A stretch of 64,000 bases of DNA from Microbacterium testaceum (GCF_020781835.1 NZ_JAJGNJ010000010.1:62001-126000); one strand, 5' to 3'; shown: positions 8,144 to 16,587, numbered from the stretch's first letter. Numbers and translations are program-made. The notes: generated from the sequence alone by a model not told the origin.

Positions 8144-8731
8144 TCAGCTCGCGACGCCCGCGTAGGCCAGCATCTCCCACTCCTCGCCGTCGAGGCGGAA
8201 CACGGTGGCCGAGCAGTTCGGCAGCCGCTCGCCGACCCGGGGGAACTCGCCCGCCGTGGCGTGCATGATGACCTCGCGGATGAGTGCGCCGTGCGCCACC
8301 GCGACGATGTCGACGCCCTCGGGGGTCGCGGCGACGACCTCCGCGAGCGCGGCGAGCGCGCGTTCGCGCACGACCGGCCACGCCTCGGCGCCCGGGACCT
8401 CGGCCGCATGCCACGGTCCGTACGTGGCGGAGAAGGTCGCGTCGTCCATCCCCTCGGCATCGCCGTAGGAACGCTCGCGCAGCCCCGGCAGGCGACGGGT
8501 GACGACCGTGCCGAGAGCGTCGGCGATGGTGTCGGCGGTCTCGGCGGCGCGGGAGAGGTCGCTGGAGACCACCACGACGTCCCGTCCGGCGAGATCCGCG
8601 GCGAGGATCGCGGCGACCTCGCGCGCCTGCGCACGACCGGTGTCGTTGAGGGGGATGTCGGTCGAGCCCTGGATGCGTCGGCCGGCGTTCCAGTCGGTCT
8701 CTCCGTGGCGTACGAGGGTGAGGATCGTCAC
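8144..8731 (-). CDS. histidine phosphatase family protein (phosphoglycerate-mutase-like)
   Basis: This 195-residue protein begins 'MTILTLVRHGETDWNAGRRIQG', the RHG phosphate-binding loop whose His is phosphorylated during catalysis. The second catalytic His appears in 'DIVAVAHGALIREVI', with 'VVSSDLSRAAETADTI' in between. Members include phosphoglycerate mutases, cobalamin phosphatases and broad-specificity sugar phosphatases; specificity cannot be chosen from sequence alone. It is convergent with the branched-chain operon. Confidence 0.88.
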   Translation of the reverse strand: MTILTLVRHGETDWNAGRRIQGSTDIPLNDTGRAQAREVAAILAADLAGRDVVVVSSDLSRAAETADTIADALGTVVTRRLPGLRERSYGDAEGMDDATFSATYGPWHAAEVPGAEAWPVVRERALAALAEVVAATPEGVDIVAVAHGALIREVIMHATAGEFPRVGERLPNCSATVFRLDGEEWEMLAYAGVAS

Positions 8732-8788
8732 CCGTCGAGCCTACCCGCGGGGGAGAGGGGCGGCCCGGACGCGGGGGAATCGGACGAG

Positions 8789-9637
8789 CTAGAGCAGCCC
8801 GGGCAGGCGCTCGGCGAAAGCCGTGAGCACATCGCTCGTGCCGGCGTCGATCTTCACCGCCGCGCGCTGATCCGCGCGGGTCGTGCCGCGGTTGATGATG
8901 ACGACCGGCAGCCGACGCCGACGGGCGCGCTCGACCAGCCGGACGCCGGAGTTGACCACGAGCGAAGACCCGGCGACGATCAGCGCCTCGCTCGCGTGCA
9001 CCAGTTGCTCGGCCTCACGGAACTTCTCCACGGGGATGTACTCGCCGAAGAACACCACGTCGGGCTTCAACGTGCCCCCGCACACCGAGCACACGGGGAC
9101 GACGAACCCCTCGGCCGAGGCCGGCGTCACGTCGCCGTCGGGGCCGAGCTCGACGTTCTCCGGCAGGGTGATCCAGGGATTGTCGGCTTCGACACGGGCC
9201 GCGAGGTCGCGCCGGTCGAACACCTGCCCGCAGTGCAGGCAGCCGACCCGGCGCATCGTGCCGTGCAGCTCGACGACCCGGTGGCTGCCGGCGCGGACAT
9301 GCAGACCATCGACGTTCTGCGTCACGACGCCGTTGGAGACGCCCGCGTTCTCGAGCGCGGCGAGTGCCCGGTGGCCGTCGTTGGGCTCGGCCGCGGCGAA
9401 GACCTTCCAGCCGAGGTGGCTGCCGACCCAGTACCGGCGGCGCGCGTCGGCGCTGGCGAGGAACTGCTGCGCGGTCATGGGCGTCCGCGTGGGCGCGCCC
9501 TTCCCTCGGTAGTCGGGGATCCCCGAGTCGGTGGACACTCCCGCACCGGTGAGGACGGCCACGCGGCGTCCGGCGAGCACCTCGACGGCTCGATCGATGG
9601 ATGCCATGGTCCCGGCATCCTTCGTCGTGTCCGTCAT
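8789..9637 (-). CDS. Sir2-family NAD-dependent protein deacylase
   Basis: This sirtuin of about 282 residues has the NAD-binding 'GAGVSTDSGIPDYRG', 'QNVDGLH', the catalytic His in 'VVELHGTMRRVGC' and a zinc site from two Cys pairs ('CLHC' and 'CSVC'). It ends with the adenine-binding strand 'ALIVAGSSLVVNSGVRLV'. The start at 9637 is chosen because GGAGGTG precedes it; an open frame continues 36 codons further but is not conserved-looking. It would remove acetyl or other acyl groups from lysines in the cytoplasm, using NAD. Confidence 0.9.
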   Translation of the reverse strand: MTDTTKDAGTMASIDRAVEVLAGRRVAVLTGAGVSTDSGIPDYRGKGAPTRTPMTAQQFLASADARRRYWVGSHLGWKVFAAAEPNDGHRALAALENAGVSNGVVTQNVDGLHVRAGSHRVVELHGTMRRVGCLHCGQVFDRRDLAARVEADNPWITLPENVELGPDGDVTPASAEGFVVPVCSVCGGTLKPDVVFFGEYIPVEKFREAEQLVHASEALIVAGSSLVVNSGVRLVERARRRRLPVVIINRGTTRADQRAAVKIDAGTSDVLTAFAERLPGLL

Positions 9638-9842
9638 GCCCACCTCCGTCGGATCGAGTCTAGGACCGCTCGTGGACGTCGTCGCCCGGGTGGGCGCCCC
9701 GGTCGGATCGTGCCCGCGAGGAGGTCGTGCCGCGTCGAGCGTCACGACAGGCGGATCCTCGCGGCCCGCGCCCGCGCCCGCGTGTCGCGGACCGCGCGGC
9801 GGAGGTGCCCGGCGGCCGTGCCGCTCCTGGCAGAGTGGGACG

Positions 9843-10652
9843 ATGCCCGTGATCCCGATCGACTCCGCCGACGACCCGCGGCTGGCCGACTACCGCGACC
9901 TCACCGACGTGTCGCTGCGGCGCGTCGCTGAGCCCGCGGGCGGTCTCTACATCGCCGAGTCGTCGAAGGTCCTCGACCGCGCCCTCCGCGCCGGACACCG
10001 TCCCCGCTCGGTGCTGGTGCAGGAGAAGTTCCTCGACGACGCCGTCACCCTCGTGGGACCGGATGCCGACGTCTACGTCGTCCCGGCCGAGATCGCCGAG
10101 CGCGTCACCGGATACGCCGTGCACCGGGGGCTGCTGGCATCCATGCACCGGCCCGTGCTCGACCCGGTCGCCGACGTCGTCGCGGGGGCCCGGCTCGTGG
10201 TCGTGCTCGAGGACATCGTCGACCACACCAACGTCGGGGCCGCGTTCCGCTCCGCCGCCGCCCTCGGCGCCGACGCCGTGCTCGTGACACCGCGCTGCGC
10301 CGATCCGCTCTACCGCCGCAGCGTGCGAGTGAGCATGGGCACGGTCTTCCAGGTGCCCTGGACGCGGCTGCCGGAGTGGCCCGACGCGAAGCCGCTGCTG
10401 CAGGACGCGGGGCTGCACCTGGCAGCCCTGGCGCTCGCCGACGACGCCGTTCCGCTCGACGTCTTCGCGGCGGCCGGGCACGAGCGCGTCGCACTCCTGC
10501 TCGGCGCCGAGGGCGACGGCCTCAGCCGCGGCGCGCTGCGGGCGGCCGACACGGTCGTGACGATCCCGATGGCCGGGGGAGTGGATTCCCTCAACGTCGC
10601 CGCGGCGAGCGCCGTCGCGCTGTGGGAGCTGGGGCGCGCGCAGCGCCGCTGA
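9843..10652 (+). CDS. SpoU/TrmH-family RNA 2'-O-methyltransferase
   Basis: This 269-residue protein has an N-terminal substrate-binding domain ('GGLYIAESSKVLDRALRAG') and a C-terminal SPOUT knot. The three SpoU motifs are visible: 'LEDIVDHTNVGAAFRSAAALG', 'LLLGAEGDGLS' and 'IPMAGGVDSLNVAAASAVALWEL'. These enzymes transfer methyl from S-adenosylmethionine to a ribose 2'-OH in rRNA or tRNA; the target base is not identifiable. The start at 9843 lies 6 nt after a weak CAGAGT -10-like hexamer (9831-9836), in keeping with leaderless transcription. Confidence 0.88.
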   Translation: MPVIPIDSADDPRLADYRDLTDVSLRRVAEPAGGLYIAESSKVLDRALRAGHRPRSVLVQEKFLDDAVTLVGPDADVYVVPAEIAERVTGYAVHRGLLASMHRPVLDPVADVVAGARLVVVLEDIVDHTNVGAAFRSAAALGADAVLVTPRCADPLYRRSVRVSMGTVFQVPWTRLPEWPDAKPLLQDAGLHLAALALADDAVPLDVFAAAGHERVALLLGAEGDGLSRGALRAADTVVTIPMAGGVDSLNVAAASAVALWELGRAQRR

Positions 10653-10661
10653 CCCGCCCGT

Positions 10662-11522
10662 TCAGACCTGCGTCTCGCGCGAGCCCGCGGCATCCTGGCC
10701 CGGGGCGAGGGTGATCACCGGCAGCGGCTCGGGACGCTTGGGCAGGATGTGGTCGCCCGACGACTGGTGGCGCAGACGCCGCAGTACCCACGGCACGAGA
10801 TACGACCGGGCCCACACGAGGTCTTTCTCGCGCGCGGCCCGCCACGTGGTCGCCGGCAGCGCCTCGGGCTGCATCGGCTGAAGATCGTTGGGCACGTTCA
10901 GTGCGCGCAGCACCATGCGCGCGACCTCGTGATGACCGAGGGAGTTGTAGTGCAGGCGGTCGTCGTCGAAGAAGCGCATGTCCTGCACCTCTTTCAGGCC
11001 CCACTGGTTGGCGACGATGCAGTCGTAACGGTCGGCGATGGAGCGGATGTTCTCGTTGTAGATGGCGACCTTGCCGCGGATGCCGCGGAACACCGGCGTG
11101 AACTCGGTGTCGATGCCCGTGAACACCACCACGGTCGCCCCGTCGCTGCGCAGACGTACGACGGCGTCCTCGAACTGCTGCGACACGGCATCGGGGTCGG
11201 TGCCGGGGCGGATGACGTCGTTGCCGCCCGCCGAGAAGGTGATGAGGTCGGGCTTGAGGGCCAGGGCGGGCTCGATCTGGTCGGCGACGATCTGTCCGAT
11301 GAGCTTGCCGCGCACGGCGAGGTTGGCGTAGGCGAAGTCGTCGACCTGTGACGCCAGCACCTCGGCGACACGATCGGCCCAACCGCGGTGGCCGCCATCG
11401 GGTAGGGGATCGCCGATGCCTTCGGTAAACGAGTCGCCGAGGGCGACGAACCGGCGCCAGGGGTGGGGGCCGGGGTTGTCGGACGAAGACGGGCTGGCGG
11501 GCGAGTGCGCATCGAGTGTCAT
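10662..11522 (-). CDS. SGNH/GDSL-family hydrolase
   Basis: This 286-residue esterase/lipase-like protein has the SGNH blocks: nucleophile Ser in 'FVALGDSFTEGIGDPLPDGG', Gly in 'NLAVRGKLIGQIV', Asn in 'FSAGGNDVIRPG' and the Asp/His block 'DRLHYNSLGHHEVA'. No signal peptide is seen, so it is probably cytoplasmic. The ATG at 11522 follows GGAGG at good spacing. It is convergent with the methyltransferase gene. Substrate is unknown. Confidence 0.85.
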   Translation of the reverse strand: MTLDAHSPASPSSSDNPGPHPWRRFVALGDSFTEGIGDPLPDGGHRGWADRVAEVLASQVDDFAYANLAVRGKLIGQIVADQIEPALALKPDLITFSAGGNDVIRPGTDPDAVSQQFEDAVVRLRSDGATVVVFTGIDTEFTPVFRGIRGKVAIYNENIRSIADRYDCIVANQWGLKEVQDMRFFDDDRLHYNSLGHHEVARMVLRALNVPNDLQPMQPEALPATTWRAAREKDLVWARSYLVPWVLRRLRHQSSGDHILPKRPEPLPVITLAPGQDAAGSRETQV

Positions 11523-11601
11523 CGAAACCTCCGTCCCCAGGCTATCCCCGGGCTGCGACACGGCAAGGGCGGCGCCCTGTCTGGTCCGGCCTCCCCCCAC
11601 G

Positions 11602-11666
11602 CATAAACGCGATCGGCGCGCAGAAACACGGTCTCCTCGCGTTTCCACGCGCGGATCGCGTTTATG
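11602..11666. repeat. 65-bp palindromic intergenic element, copy A
   Basis: The ends are perfect 13-bp inverted repeats, CATAAACGCGATC (11602-11614) and GATCGCGTTTATG (11654-11666). The inside carries further AAAC-type half-sites in inverted order. The same design and exactly the same 65-bp length recur at 14962-15026. It lies in the upstream region of the helicase gene. Confidence 0.85.
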
Positions 11667-11760
11667 GCCGGTGGGACGACGGAACTCTCCACGGGGCGAC
11701 GCCGCGCGGCGGCGGAAACGCCTATCGTGGATGTTCGCGCTCGCGAGGGATGGAGGTTCG

Positions 11761-13689
11761 ATGCTGGAAGAAGACGCCCGTACCTCGGCCCTCCCGCACT
11801 CCACCGCGCCGCTCGCCGCCGACGCGTCTGTCGGTGACGCCCCCGCCACGACCGGCGAGGGCGAGGAGCACCACTTCGGAAGCTTCGCCGCCGAACACCT
11901 CTCGCCCTCGTTCCCGCAGCGCGCCCCGTGGGGAACCGCGCAGCGCCTGCGCGCGTGGCAGGCCGAGGCGCTCGACCAGTACTTCGGCTCCGACGGACCC
12001 GACGGTGTGGGGAAGGGTCCCCGGGACTTCCTCGCCGCCGCCACCCCCGGCGCCGGCAAGACGACGTTCGCGCTCCGCCTCGCGTCCGAGCTCATGCGCC
12101 GCCGCGTGGTCGACCGCATCGTCGTGGTGGCCCCCACCGAGCACCTCAAGACCCAGTGGGCCGAGGCGGCCGCGCGGGTCGGCATCCGGCTCGACCCGTA
12201 CTTCTCCAACCGGCACGCGACCCCCTCACGGCAGTACCACGGCGTCGCCGTCACCTACGCGCAGGTGGCCGTCAAGGCCGAGGTGCACCAGCGGCTGACG
12301 ATGGATGCCAGGACCCTGGTGATCCTCGACGAGGTGCACCACGGCGGTGACGCCCTCAGCTGGGGCGACGCCCTGCGCGAGGCCTACGGCCGGGCGACCC
12401 GTCGCCTGCTGCTATCGGGGACGCCCTTCCGCAGCGACACCGCGCCCATCCCGTTCGTGGAGTACCACCCGAACGACAAGGGCATCCGCCTCTCGCGCAC
12501 CGACTACGCCTACGGCTACCGGCGCGCCCTCGACGACGGCGTCGTGCGCCCTGTCTTCTTCCTCGTCTACGCGGGGCAGATGCGCTGGCGCACCAAGGCG
12601 GGCGAAGAGATGGAGGCGCAGCTCGGGCAGGACAACACCAAAGACATCACCTCGCAGGCGTGGCGCACCGCGCTCGACCCCAACGGCGACTGGATCCCCG
12701 CCGTCCTCCGCTCGGCCGACCGGCGCCTCACCGAGGTCCGCGAGATGGTCCCGGATGCCGGCGGCCTCGTCATCGCGACCGATCAGACCGCCGCGCGCGC
12801 CTACGCCACGATCCTCGAGGACATCAGCGGCGAGAAGGTCACGGTCGTCCTCTCCGATGAAGCCGAGGCGTCGGGCCGGATCGAGACGTTCTCCAAAGGC
12901 ACGAGCCGCTGGATGGTCGCCGTCCGCATGGTGTCCGAGGGCGTCGACGTCCCGCGCCTCGCCGTCGGCGTGTACGCGACGAGCGCATCGACGCCGCTGT
13001 TCTTCGCGCAGGCCATCGGCCGCTTCGTGCGGGCCCGGCGCCGCGGTGAGACCGCGAGTGTGTTCCTCCCCAACGTGCCGCCGCTCCTCGCCCTCGCCGG
13101 TGAGATGGAGGCCCAGCGCGACCACGCCCTCGACCGCGACAGCGATGCGGAAGACCAGTGGAACGCCGAAGAAGACCTGATGGATGCCGCCGAGCGCGAG
13201 GACAAGGCCTCCGACGCGCTCGAGCAGGAGTTCGAGTATCAGGCGCTCGGATCGCTCGCGCACTTCGACCGCGTGCTCTTCGACGGCCAGGAATTCGGCC
13301 AGCTCGCGGTGCCCGGCACGATCGAAGAGGAGGAGTTCCTCGGCATCCCGGGTCTGCTCGAACCCGAGCAGGTGCACGAGGTGCTGATGACGCGAGCCTC
13401 ACGCCAGTCGCGACACCGCTCCTCGCGGGAGGCGAAGGAGAAGGCCAGCGGCCAAGAGCCGCCCGGCGTCGACGAAGGCGGGCTGCCGCAACCGCTGCAC
13501 CGCACCCTCAAGGAGCAGCGGCAGCTCCTCAACAGCCTCGTCGGGCTGTACGCCCGCCAGAGCGGCGAGGCGCACGGCCTCGTGCACGCCGAGCTGCGCC
13601 GTATCTGCGGCGGCCCCGCGGTCTCGCACGCCACGGTCGCGCAGCTGCAGGCGCGCATCGAGGTGCTGCGTAAGCGCGTGCGGTCCTGA
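11761..13689 (+). CDS. DEAD/DEAH-box (superfamily 2) helicase
   Basis: This 642-residue SF2 helicase of the type III restriction/UvrB-like group has motif I 'AATPGAGKTTFALRLASEL', motif Ia 'VVVAPTEHLKTQWAEAA', motif II 'ILDEVHHGG', motif III 'LLSGTPFRSD', and in the second RecA domain 'VAVRMVSEGVDVPRL' and 'FFAQAIGRFVRARR' (motif VI). An acidic linker (about 455-490) and a C-terminal helical tail follow. The ATG at 11761 has GGAGG 5 nt upstream. Such standalone proteins are common in actinobacteria with no agreed role; DNA repair or transcription-coupled remodelling is possible. Confidence 0.88.
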   Translation: MLEEDARTSALPHSTAPLAADASVGDAPATTGEGEEHHFGSFAAEHLSPSFPQRAPWGTAQRLRAWQAEALDQYFGSDGPDGVGKGPRDFLAAATPGAGKTTFALRLASELMRRRVVDRIVVVAPTEHLKTQWAEAAARVGIRLDPYFSNRHATPSRQYHGVAVTYAQVAVKAEVHQRLTMDARTLVILDEVHHGGDALSWGDALREAYGRATRRLLLSGTPFRSDTAPIPFVEYHPNDKGIRLSRTDYAYGYRRALDDGVVRPVFFLVYAGQMRWRTKAGEEMEAQLGQDNTKDITSQAWRTALDPNGDWIPAVLRSADRRLTEVREMVPDAGGLVIATDQTAARAYATILEDISGEKVTVVLSDEAEASGRIETFSKGTSRWMVAVRMVSEGVDVPRLAVGVYATSASTPLFFAQAIGRFVRARRRGETASVFLPNVPPLLALAGEMEAQRDHALDRDSDAEDQWNAEEDLMDAAEREDKASDALEQEFEYQALGSLAHFDRVLFDGQEFGQLAVPGTIEEEEFLGIPGLLEPEQVHEVLMTRASRQSRHRSSREAKEKASGQEPPGVDEGGLPQPLHRTLKEQRQLLNSLVGLYARQSGEAHGLVHAELRRICGGPAVSHATVAQLQARIEVLRKRVRS

Positions 13690-13851
13690 TCCGCCGCACG
13701 GGGCCGTTTCGCGTCCCCGAAACGCTGACACCGCAGTCCCGGCATCCGCGGGATTCCGGGCTTCGGAGGCCCGAAATGCTGTCAGTATCGGCCGACGCGC
13801 CCGGGGGAGCGGATGCCGCCGCCTAACGTGGGGGCGACCCGAAGGAGACCC
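13690..13851. other. intergenic segment with short hairpins and an imperfect direct repeat
   Basis: GTTTCG/CGAAAC (about 13706-13723) and GGGCTTCGGAGGCCC (about 13758-13772) can form hairpins downstream of the helicase gene. CCGAAACGCTGACA (about 13717-13730) is followed by the related CCGAAATGCTGTCA (about 13771-13784), with two mismatches. It may hold the helicase terminator. The AAGGAG at 13842-13847 is the ribosome site of the next gene. Confidence 0.4.
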
Positions 13852-14940
13852 GTGACGACCGCCGCCGCCACACCCACCGCCCGCGACCGCCGCCGCTGGG
13901 CACGCTACCTCGTCGACGAGCGCGCCGAGGCGCGCGTGTACCGCGACCTCGCGAGCCGCCGCACCGGCGAGGAGCGGGAGATCCTGCTCGCGCTCGCCGA
14001 CGCCGAGGGCCGCCACGAACAGCACTGGCTCGACCTGCTCGGCGACGCCCCGCAGCGCCTTCCGCGACCGGGCGTGGGCACGACGATGCTCGCCTGGATG
14101 GCGCGCCGCTTCGGTTCGATCTTCGTGCTCGCCCTGGCGCAGAACGCCGAGGCGCGCTCGCCGTACGCGGACGAGCCCTACGCCACCGCGCAGATGGCCG
14201 CCGACGAGCAGGTGCACCACGAAGTCGTCCGCGGGCTCGCCGCCCGCGGCCGCCGACGGCTGTCGGGCACGTTCCGAGCGGCGGTGTTCGGCGCGAACGA
14301 CGGACTGGTGTCGAACCTCGCGCTGGTGATGGGTATCGGTGCCACCGGCGTCGCTCCCGGCTTCGTGCTGTTCAGCGGCATCGCGGGGTTGCTCGCCGGG
14401 GCCCTGTCGATGGGGGCCGGCGAGTTCGTGTCGGTGCGCTCGCAGCGCGAGCTGCTCGAGGCCACGGAGGAGAGCGACTACGCCGACGACGCCCTGCCGC
14501 ACCTCGACCTGGATGCCAACGAACTGGCGCTCGTCTACCGCACCCGGGGGATGGATGCGGACGAGGCGCTGGCGAAGGCGCGGGACGTGGTCTCCGCCGC
14601 GCAGAACGGCCACACCGCAGCACCCGCCGGAGCCGCACCCCGAGAGTCCTCCCACGAGGTCGTCGGCAGCGCATGGGGCGCGGCGCTGTCGAGCTTCCTG
14701 TTCTTCGCTTCGGGCGCGGTCATTCCGGTCCTGCCGTGGCTGTTCGGTCTCAGCGGCCTCGGCGCCGTCGCGCTGGCCCTCGGGCTCGTCGGCATCGCGC
14801 TGCTGGCCACCGGTGCCATGGTGGGCCTGCTCTCCGGAGCCTCGCCGCTCAAGCGCGGGCTGCGCCAGCTCGCGATCGGTTTCGGTGCCGCCGCCGTGAC
14901 GTACGTGCTGGGGCTGCTGTTCGGGGTCTCCGCGGCCTGA
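13852..14940 (+). CDS. VIT1/CCC1-family metal transporter with N-terminal ferritin-like domain
   Basis: This 362-residue protein has two parts. The N-terminal part (about 1-135) is a rubrerythrin/ferritin-like helical bundle with 'EARVYRDLASRRTGEEREILLALADAEGRHEQHW' and 'AADEQVHHEVVRGLA', giving the Glu/His metal ligands. The C-terminal part is a CCC1/VIT1 membrane domain ('FGANDGLVSNLALVMGIGATG', 'LLAGALSMGAGEFVSVRSQRELLEA') with about five membrane helices. This fusion is known from MbfA-type iron or manganese exporters. GTG at 13852 has AAGGAG at proper spacing; an in-frame upstream ATG at 13813 lacks one. Likely role is removing excess iron or manganese from the cytoplasm. Confidence 0.87.
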   Translation: MTTAAATPTARDRRRWARYLVDERAEARVYRDLASRRTGEEREILLALADAEGRHEQHWLDLLGDAPQRLPRPGVGTTMLAWMARRFGSIFVLALAQNAEARSPYADEPYATAQMAADEQVHHEVVRGLAARGRRRLSGTFRAAVFGANDGLVSNLALVMGIGATGVAPGFVLFSGIAGLLAGALSMGAGEFVSVRSQRELLEATEESDYADDALPHLDLDANELALVYRTRGMDADEALAKARDVVSAAQNGHTAAPAGAAPRESSHEVVGSAWGAALSSFLFFASGAVIPVLPWLFGLSGLGAVALALGLVGIALLATGAMVGLLSGASPLKRGLRQLAIGFGAAAVTYVLGLLFGVSAA

Positions 14941-14961
14941 GCCCCGGCATCCTCGTTCCGC

Positions 14962-15026
14962 CATAAACGCGATCCACGGGCATAAACGCGCTGACCACGC
15001 GTTTTTGCGCGCGGATCGCGTTTATG
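14962..15026. repeat. 65-bp palindromic intergenic element, copy B
   Basis: This copy has the same 13-bp terminal inverted repeats as copy A (14962-14974 and 15014-15026) and the same 65-bp total length. Inside, a second CATAAACGCG (14981-14990) faces ACGCGTTT (about 14998-15005), so copy B has four AAACGCG half-sites arranged head to head. It lies between the convergent VIT1 transporter and oxygenase genes, where a terminator would be useful. Confidence 0.85.
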
Positions 15027-15048
15027 CGGTCCCTTGGGCTGCGCGCGG

Positions 15049-15146
15049 CGACCGCGGCCTACGGCGGCGGGCTCAGCCGCGGCTCGCCGTCACCACGCGC
15101 CGACCGCGGCCTACGGCGCCGGGCTCAGCCGCGGCTCGCCGTCACC
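15049..15146. repeat. 46-bp tandem duplication covering the 3' end of the oxygenase gene
   Basis: Positions 15049-15094 and 15101-15146 are identical except for one base (period 52 bp). The second copy contains the last six codons and stop of the oxygenase gene (stop at 15125-15127 on the minus strand) plus its immediate downstream sequence. The first copy therefore is a detached duplicate of the gene's tail. Confidence 0.9.
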
Positions 15147-16168
15147 CGCGCGGCCTCGCGCACGGCCGTGACGTTCTTGCGGCCGGCGCGCGAGCCGGCG
15201 AGCTTCGCGGCGATGTGCTGGGCGACCGTGACCGGCTCGTACAGCGCCGGGTGCTCGGCCGAGGCGAAGTGGGGGAGGACGCCCACGACGGCGTCGGCGT
15301 TGCCGTCGTGGAAGAACGCCGCCGATCGGCGCCGCTCGATCGTGCCGTCGATGACCGGCGGCTTGACCCGGTGCAGCGTCGACAGCCACTTGTCGTTGGT
15401 GAGCCGCGCCGCCACGTCGCCGATGTTCACCAGCAGCGCACCCTCGGCGGGCATGACGTCGTTCCACGAGCCGTCGAGGCCCAGCACCTGCAATCCGGCG
15501 ACGCGATCGGCCCACAGCACCGTCACGAGTCCGAAATCGGTGTGCTCGCCCATTCCGGTCAGCTCCGCGCCGAGTTCGATCGAACCCGGCGGCAGGGCGT
15601 AGTTGTTCATCCGGAGAACGTCGATCGAGTGATCGGTGAGTTCCTCGAAGAAGTCCTCGGGCACGCGCAGGGCCGCCGCGAAGATACGCGTGAGCGTCTG
15701 CGCCACGCGTCGCGCCTCGCCGTAGTAGGTCTCCACCGCGCCCTGGAACGCGGGCAGGGCATCCGGCCAGGTGTTCTCGGCGTAGTCCGCCGCGGTCGCG
15801 GTCGAACCGGGGTACTCGCGCCACGAGGTGCCGACGTTGAACGCCTCGAAGAAGTCGTTCATGCGGGTGACGGGGTCGATACCGAGGCTGTAGCTCAGCG
15901 ACTCGCTCTTGGGAGGCGTGTAGCCGCGGTTCTCCGCCGCCGGCCGGACGTAGTGCTTCTTGGCGTCCAGGGGCATCCCGAAGAACGCGTCCAGCGCCTC
16001 CTCGAGATCGACCACCGCCCGGTCGGGTATGCCGTGCCCGACGATCTGCATGAAGCCGACGGTGCGGCACGCGTGATCGACGGCGGCGGTCACTGCGGCG
16101 CGCGCGTTCTCCGAACCCCGGCCGACCCATGCGGAGATGTCGATGGTGGGAACGTGGAACCGGTACAT
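15125..16168 (-). CDS. 2-oxoglutarate/Fe(II)-dependent oxygenase, isopenicillin-N-synthase-like
   Basis: This 347-residue protein has an N-terminal DIOX_N-type segment ('MYRFHVPTIDISAWVGRGSENARAAVTAA', 'GFMQIVGHGIPDRAVVDLEEALDAFF') and a C-terminal jelly-roll core. The Fe(II) ligands are seen in 'GEHTDFGLVTVLWAD' (HxD) and the distal His in 'STLHRVKPP'; the co-substrate Arg lies in 'ERRRSAAFFHDGN'. Members hydroxylate or desaturate small molecules; substrate unknown. The next feature upstream is the left end of the integrated element. The gene's 3' end is duplicated just downstream (15049-15146). Confidence 0.87.
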   Translation of the reverse strand: MYRFHVPTIDISAWVGRGSENARAAVTAAVDHACRTVGFMQIVGHGIPDRAVVDLEEALDAFFGMPLDAKKHYVRPAAENRGYTPPKSESLSYSLGIDPVTRMNDFFEAFNVGTSWREYPGSTATAADYAENTWPDALPAFQGAVETYYGEARRVAQTLTRIFAAALRVPEDFFEELTDHSIDVLRMNNYALPPGSIELGAELTGMGEHTDFGLVTVLWADRVAGLQVLGLDGSWNDVMPAEGALLVNIGDVAARLTNDKWLSTLHRVKPPVIDGTIERRRSAAFFHDGNADAVVGVLPHFASAEHPALYEPVTVAQHIAAKLAGSRAGRKNVTAVREAARVTASRG

Positions 16169-16286
16169 GTGGCATCCATCCTTCCGGGATGCCTCGACGC
16201 TAGAGCCGCGATGTCACATCGACGTTTCGCCGGTGTCACGGGTCGGAAGCCCTCCCGCACGAGGTCGCCGCCCTGGTCCCGCGAGC

Positions 16287-16326
16287 AACGAAGAAGGCCC
16301 CGGACGAATCCGGGGCCTTCTTCGTT
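16287..16326. terminator. strong hairpin terminator, probably the original terminator of tRNA-Leu
   Basis: A perfect 17-bp stem (16287-16303 with 16310-16326) closes a 6-nt loop. Read on the minus strand it follows directly after the orphan tRNA 3' end in the left attachment repeat. Before insertion it would have stood immediately 3' of the tRNA-Leu(GAG) gene now at 49238-49321. It could terminate in either direction. Confidence 0.8.
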
Positions 16327-16350
16327 CTGTGCGCGAGGGGGGACTTGAAC
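16327..16350 (-). repeat. left attachment repeat (orphan tRNA-Leu 3' end)
   Basis: This repeat is identical over 24 bp to 49235-49258; the flanking bases differ on both sides (t versus a on the left, t versus c on the right). On the minus strand it gives the T-arm 3' half, acceptor stem and discriminator base of tRNA-Leu, but the sequence then departs from the tRNA, so no functional tRNA is encoded here. Confidence 0.92.
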
Positions 16351-16469
16351 TGCACTCGACCCCCTCGCCCACAGGATCACGAATCGGCGTTCAGGCCCAT
16401 AAATACAGGGCAGTTCGAGGGGCGGCCTGTGGATAACTACATGCTGGTACGCGCACCTACATGACCGCT

Positions 16470-16490
16470 AGCACCTGAGTAAGCACTTTT
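16470..16490. promoter_or_regulatory. candidate integrase arm-type binding sites, left end
   Basis: AGCACC (16470-16475) and AGCACTTTT (16482-16490) resemble AGCACTTTTT and AGCACTTC at 49158-49177 beside the right attachment site. Paired short repeats at both ends of an integrative element are typical arm sites for tyrosine recombinases. The assignment is inferred from position and similarity. Confidence 0.5.
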
Positions 16491-16546
16491 CAGCGCGCCA
16501 CGGGCGCGTCGGCGGGCGCATCCGATGCGAGATTGTGCGTCTCGGT

Positions 16547-16587
16547 GCTCGGGTCCGCAAGCCGCTTCGGGCATTGCGGACCCGAGC
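16547..16587 (-). terminator. 14-bp perfect stem-loop after the ABC transporter operon
   Basis: GCTCGGGTCCGCAA (16547-16560) pairs exactly with TTGCGGACCCGAGC (16574-16587) around a 13-nt loop. It lies about 60 nt beyond the stop of the permease gene on the minus strand. No long T-tract follows, which is common in high-GC terminators. Confidence 0.6.

Noticed and set aside
11416..11760. An upstream extension of the helicase gene (open frame from 11416)
   Set aside because: It runs through the divergent hydrolase start and the 65-bp palindromic element; the ATG at 11761 has a proper ribosome site.
16327..16350. A second tRNA gene at the left end of the element
   Set aside because: Only the T-arm/acceptor 3' part is present; the sequence beyond 16350 does not continue as a tRNA.
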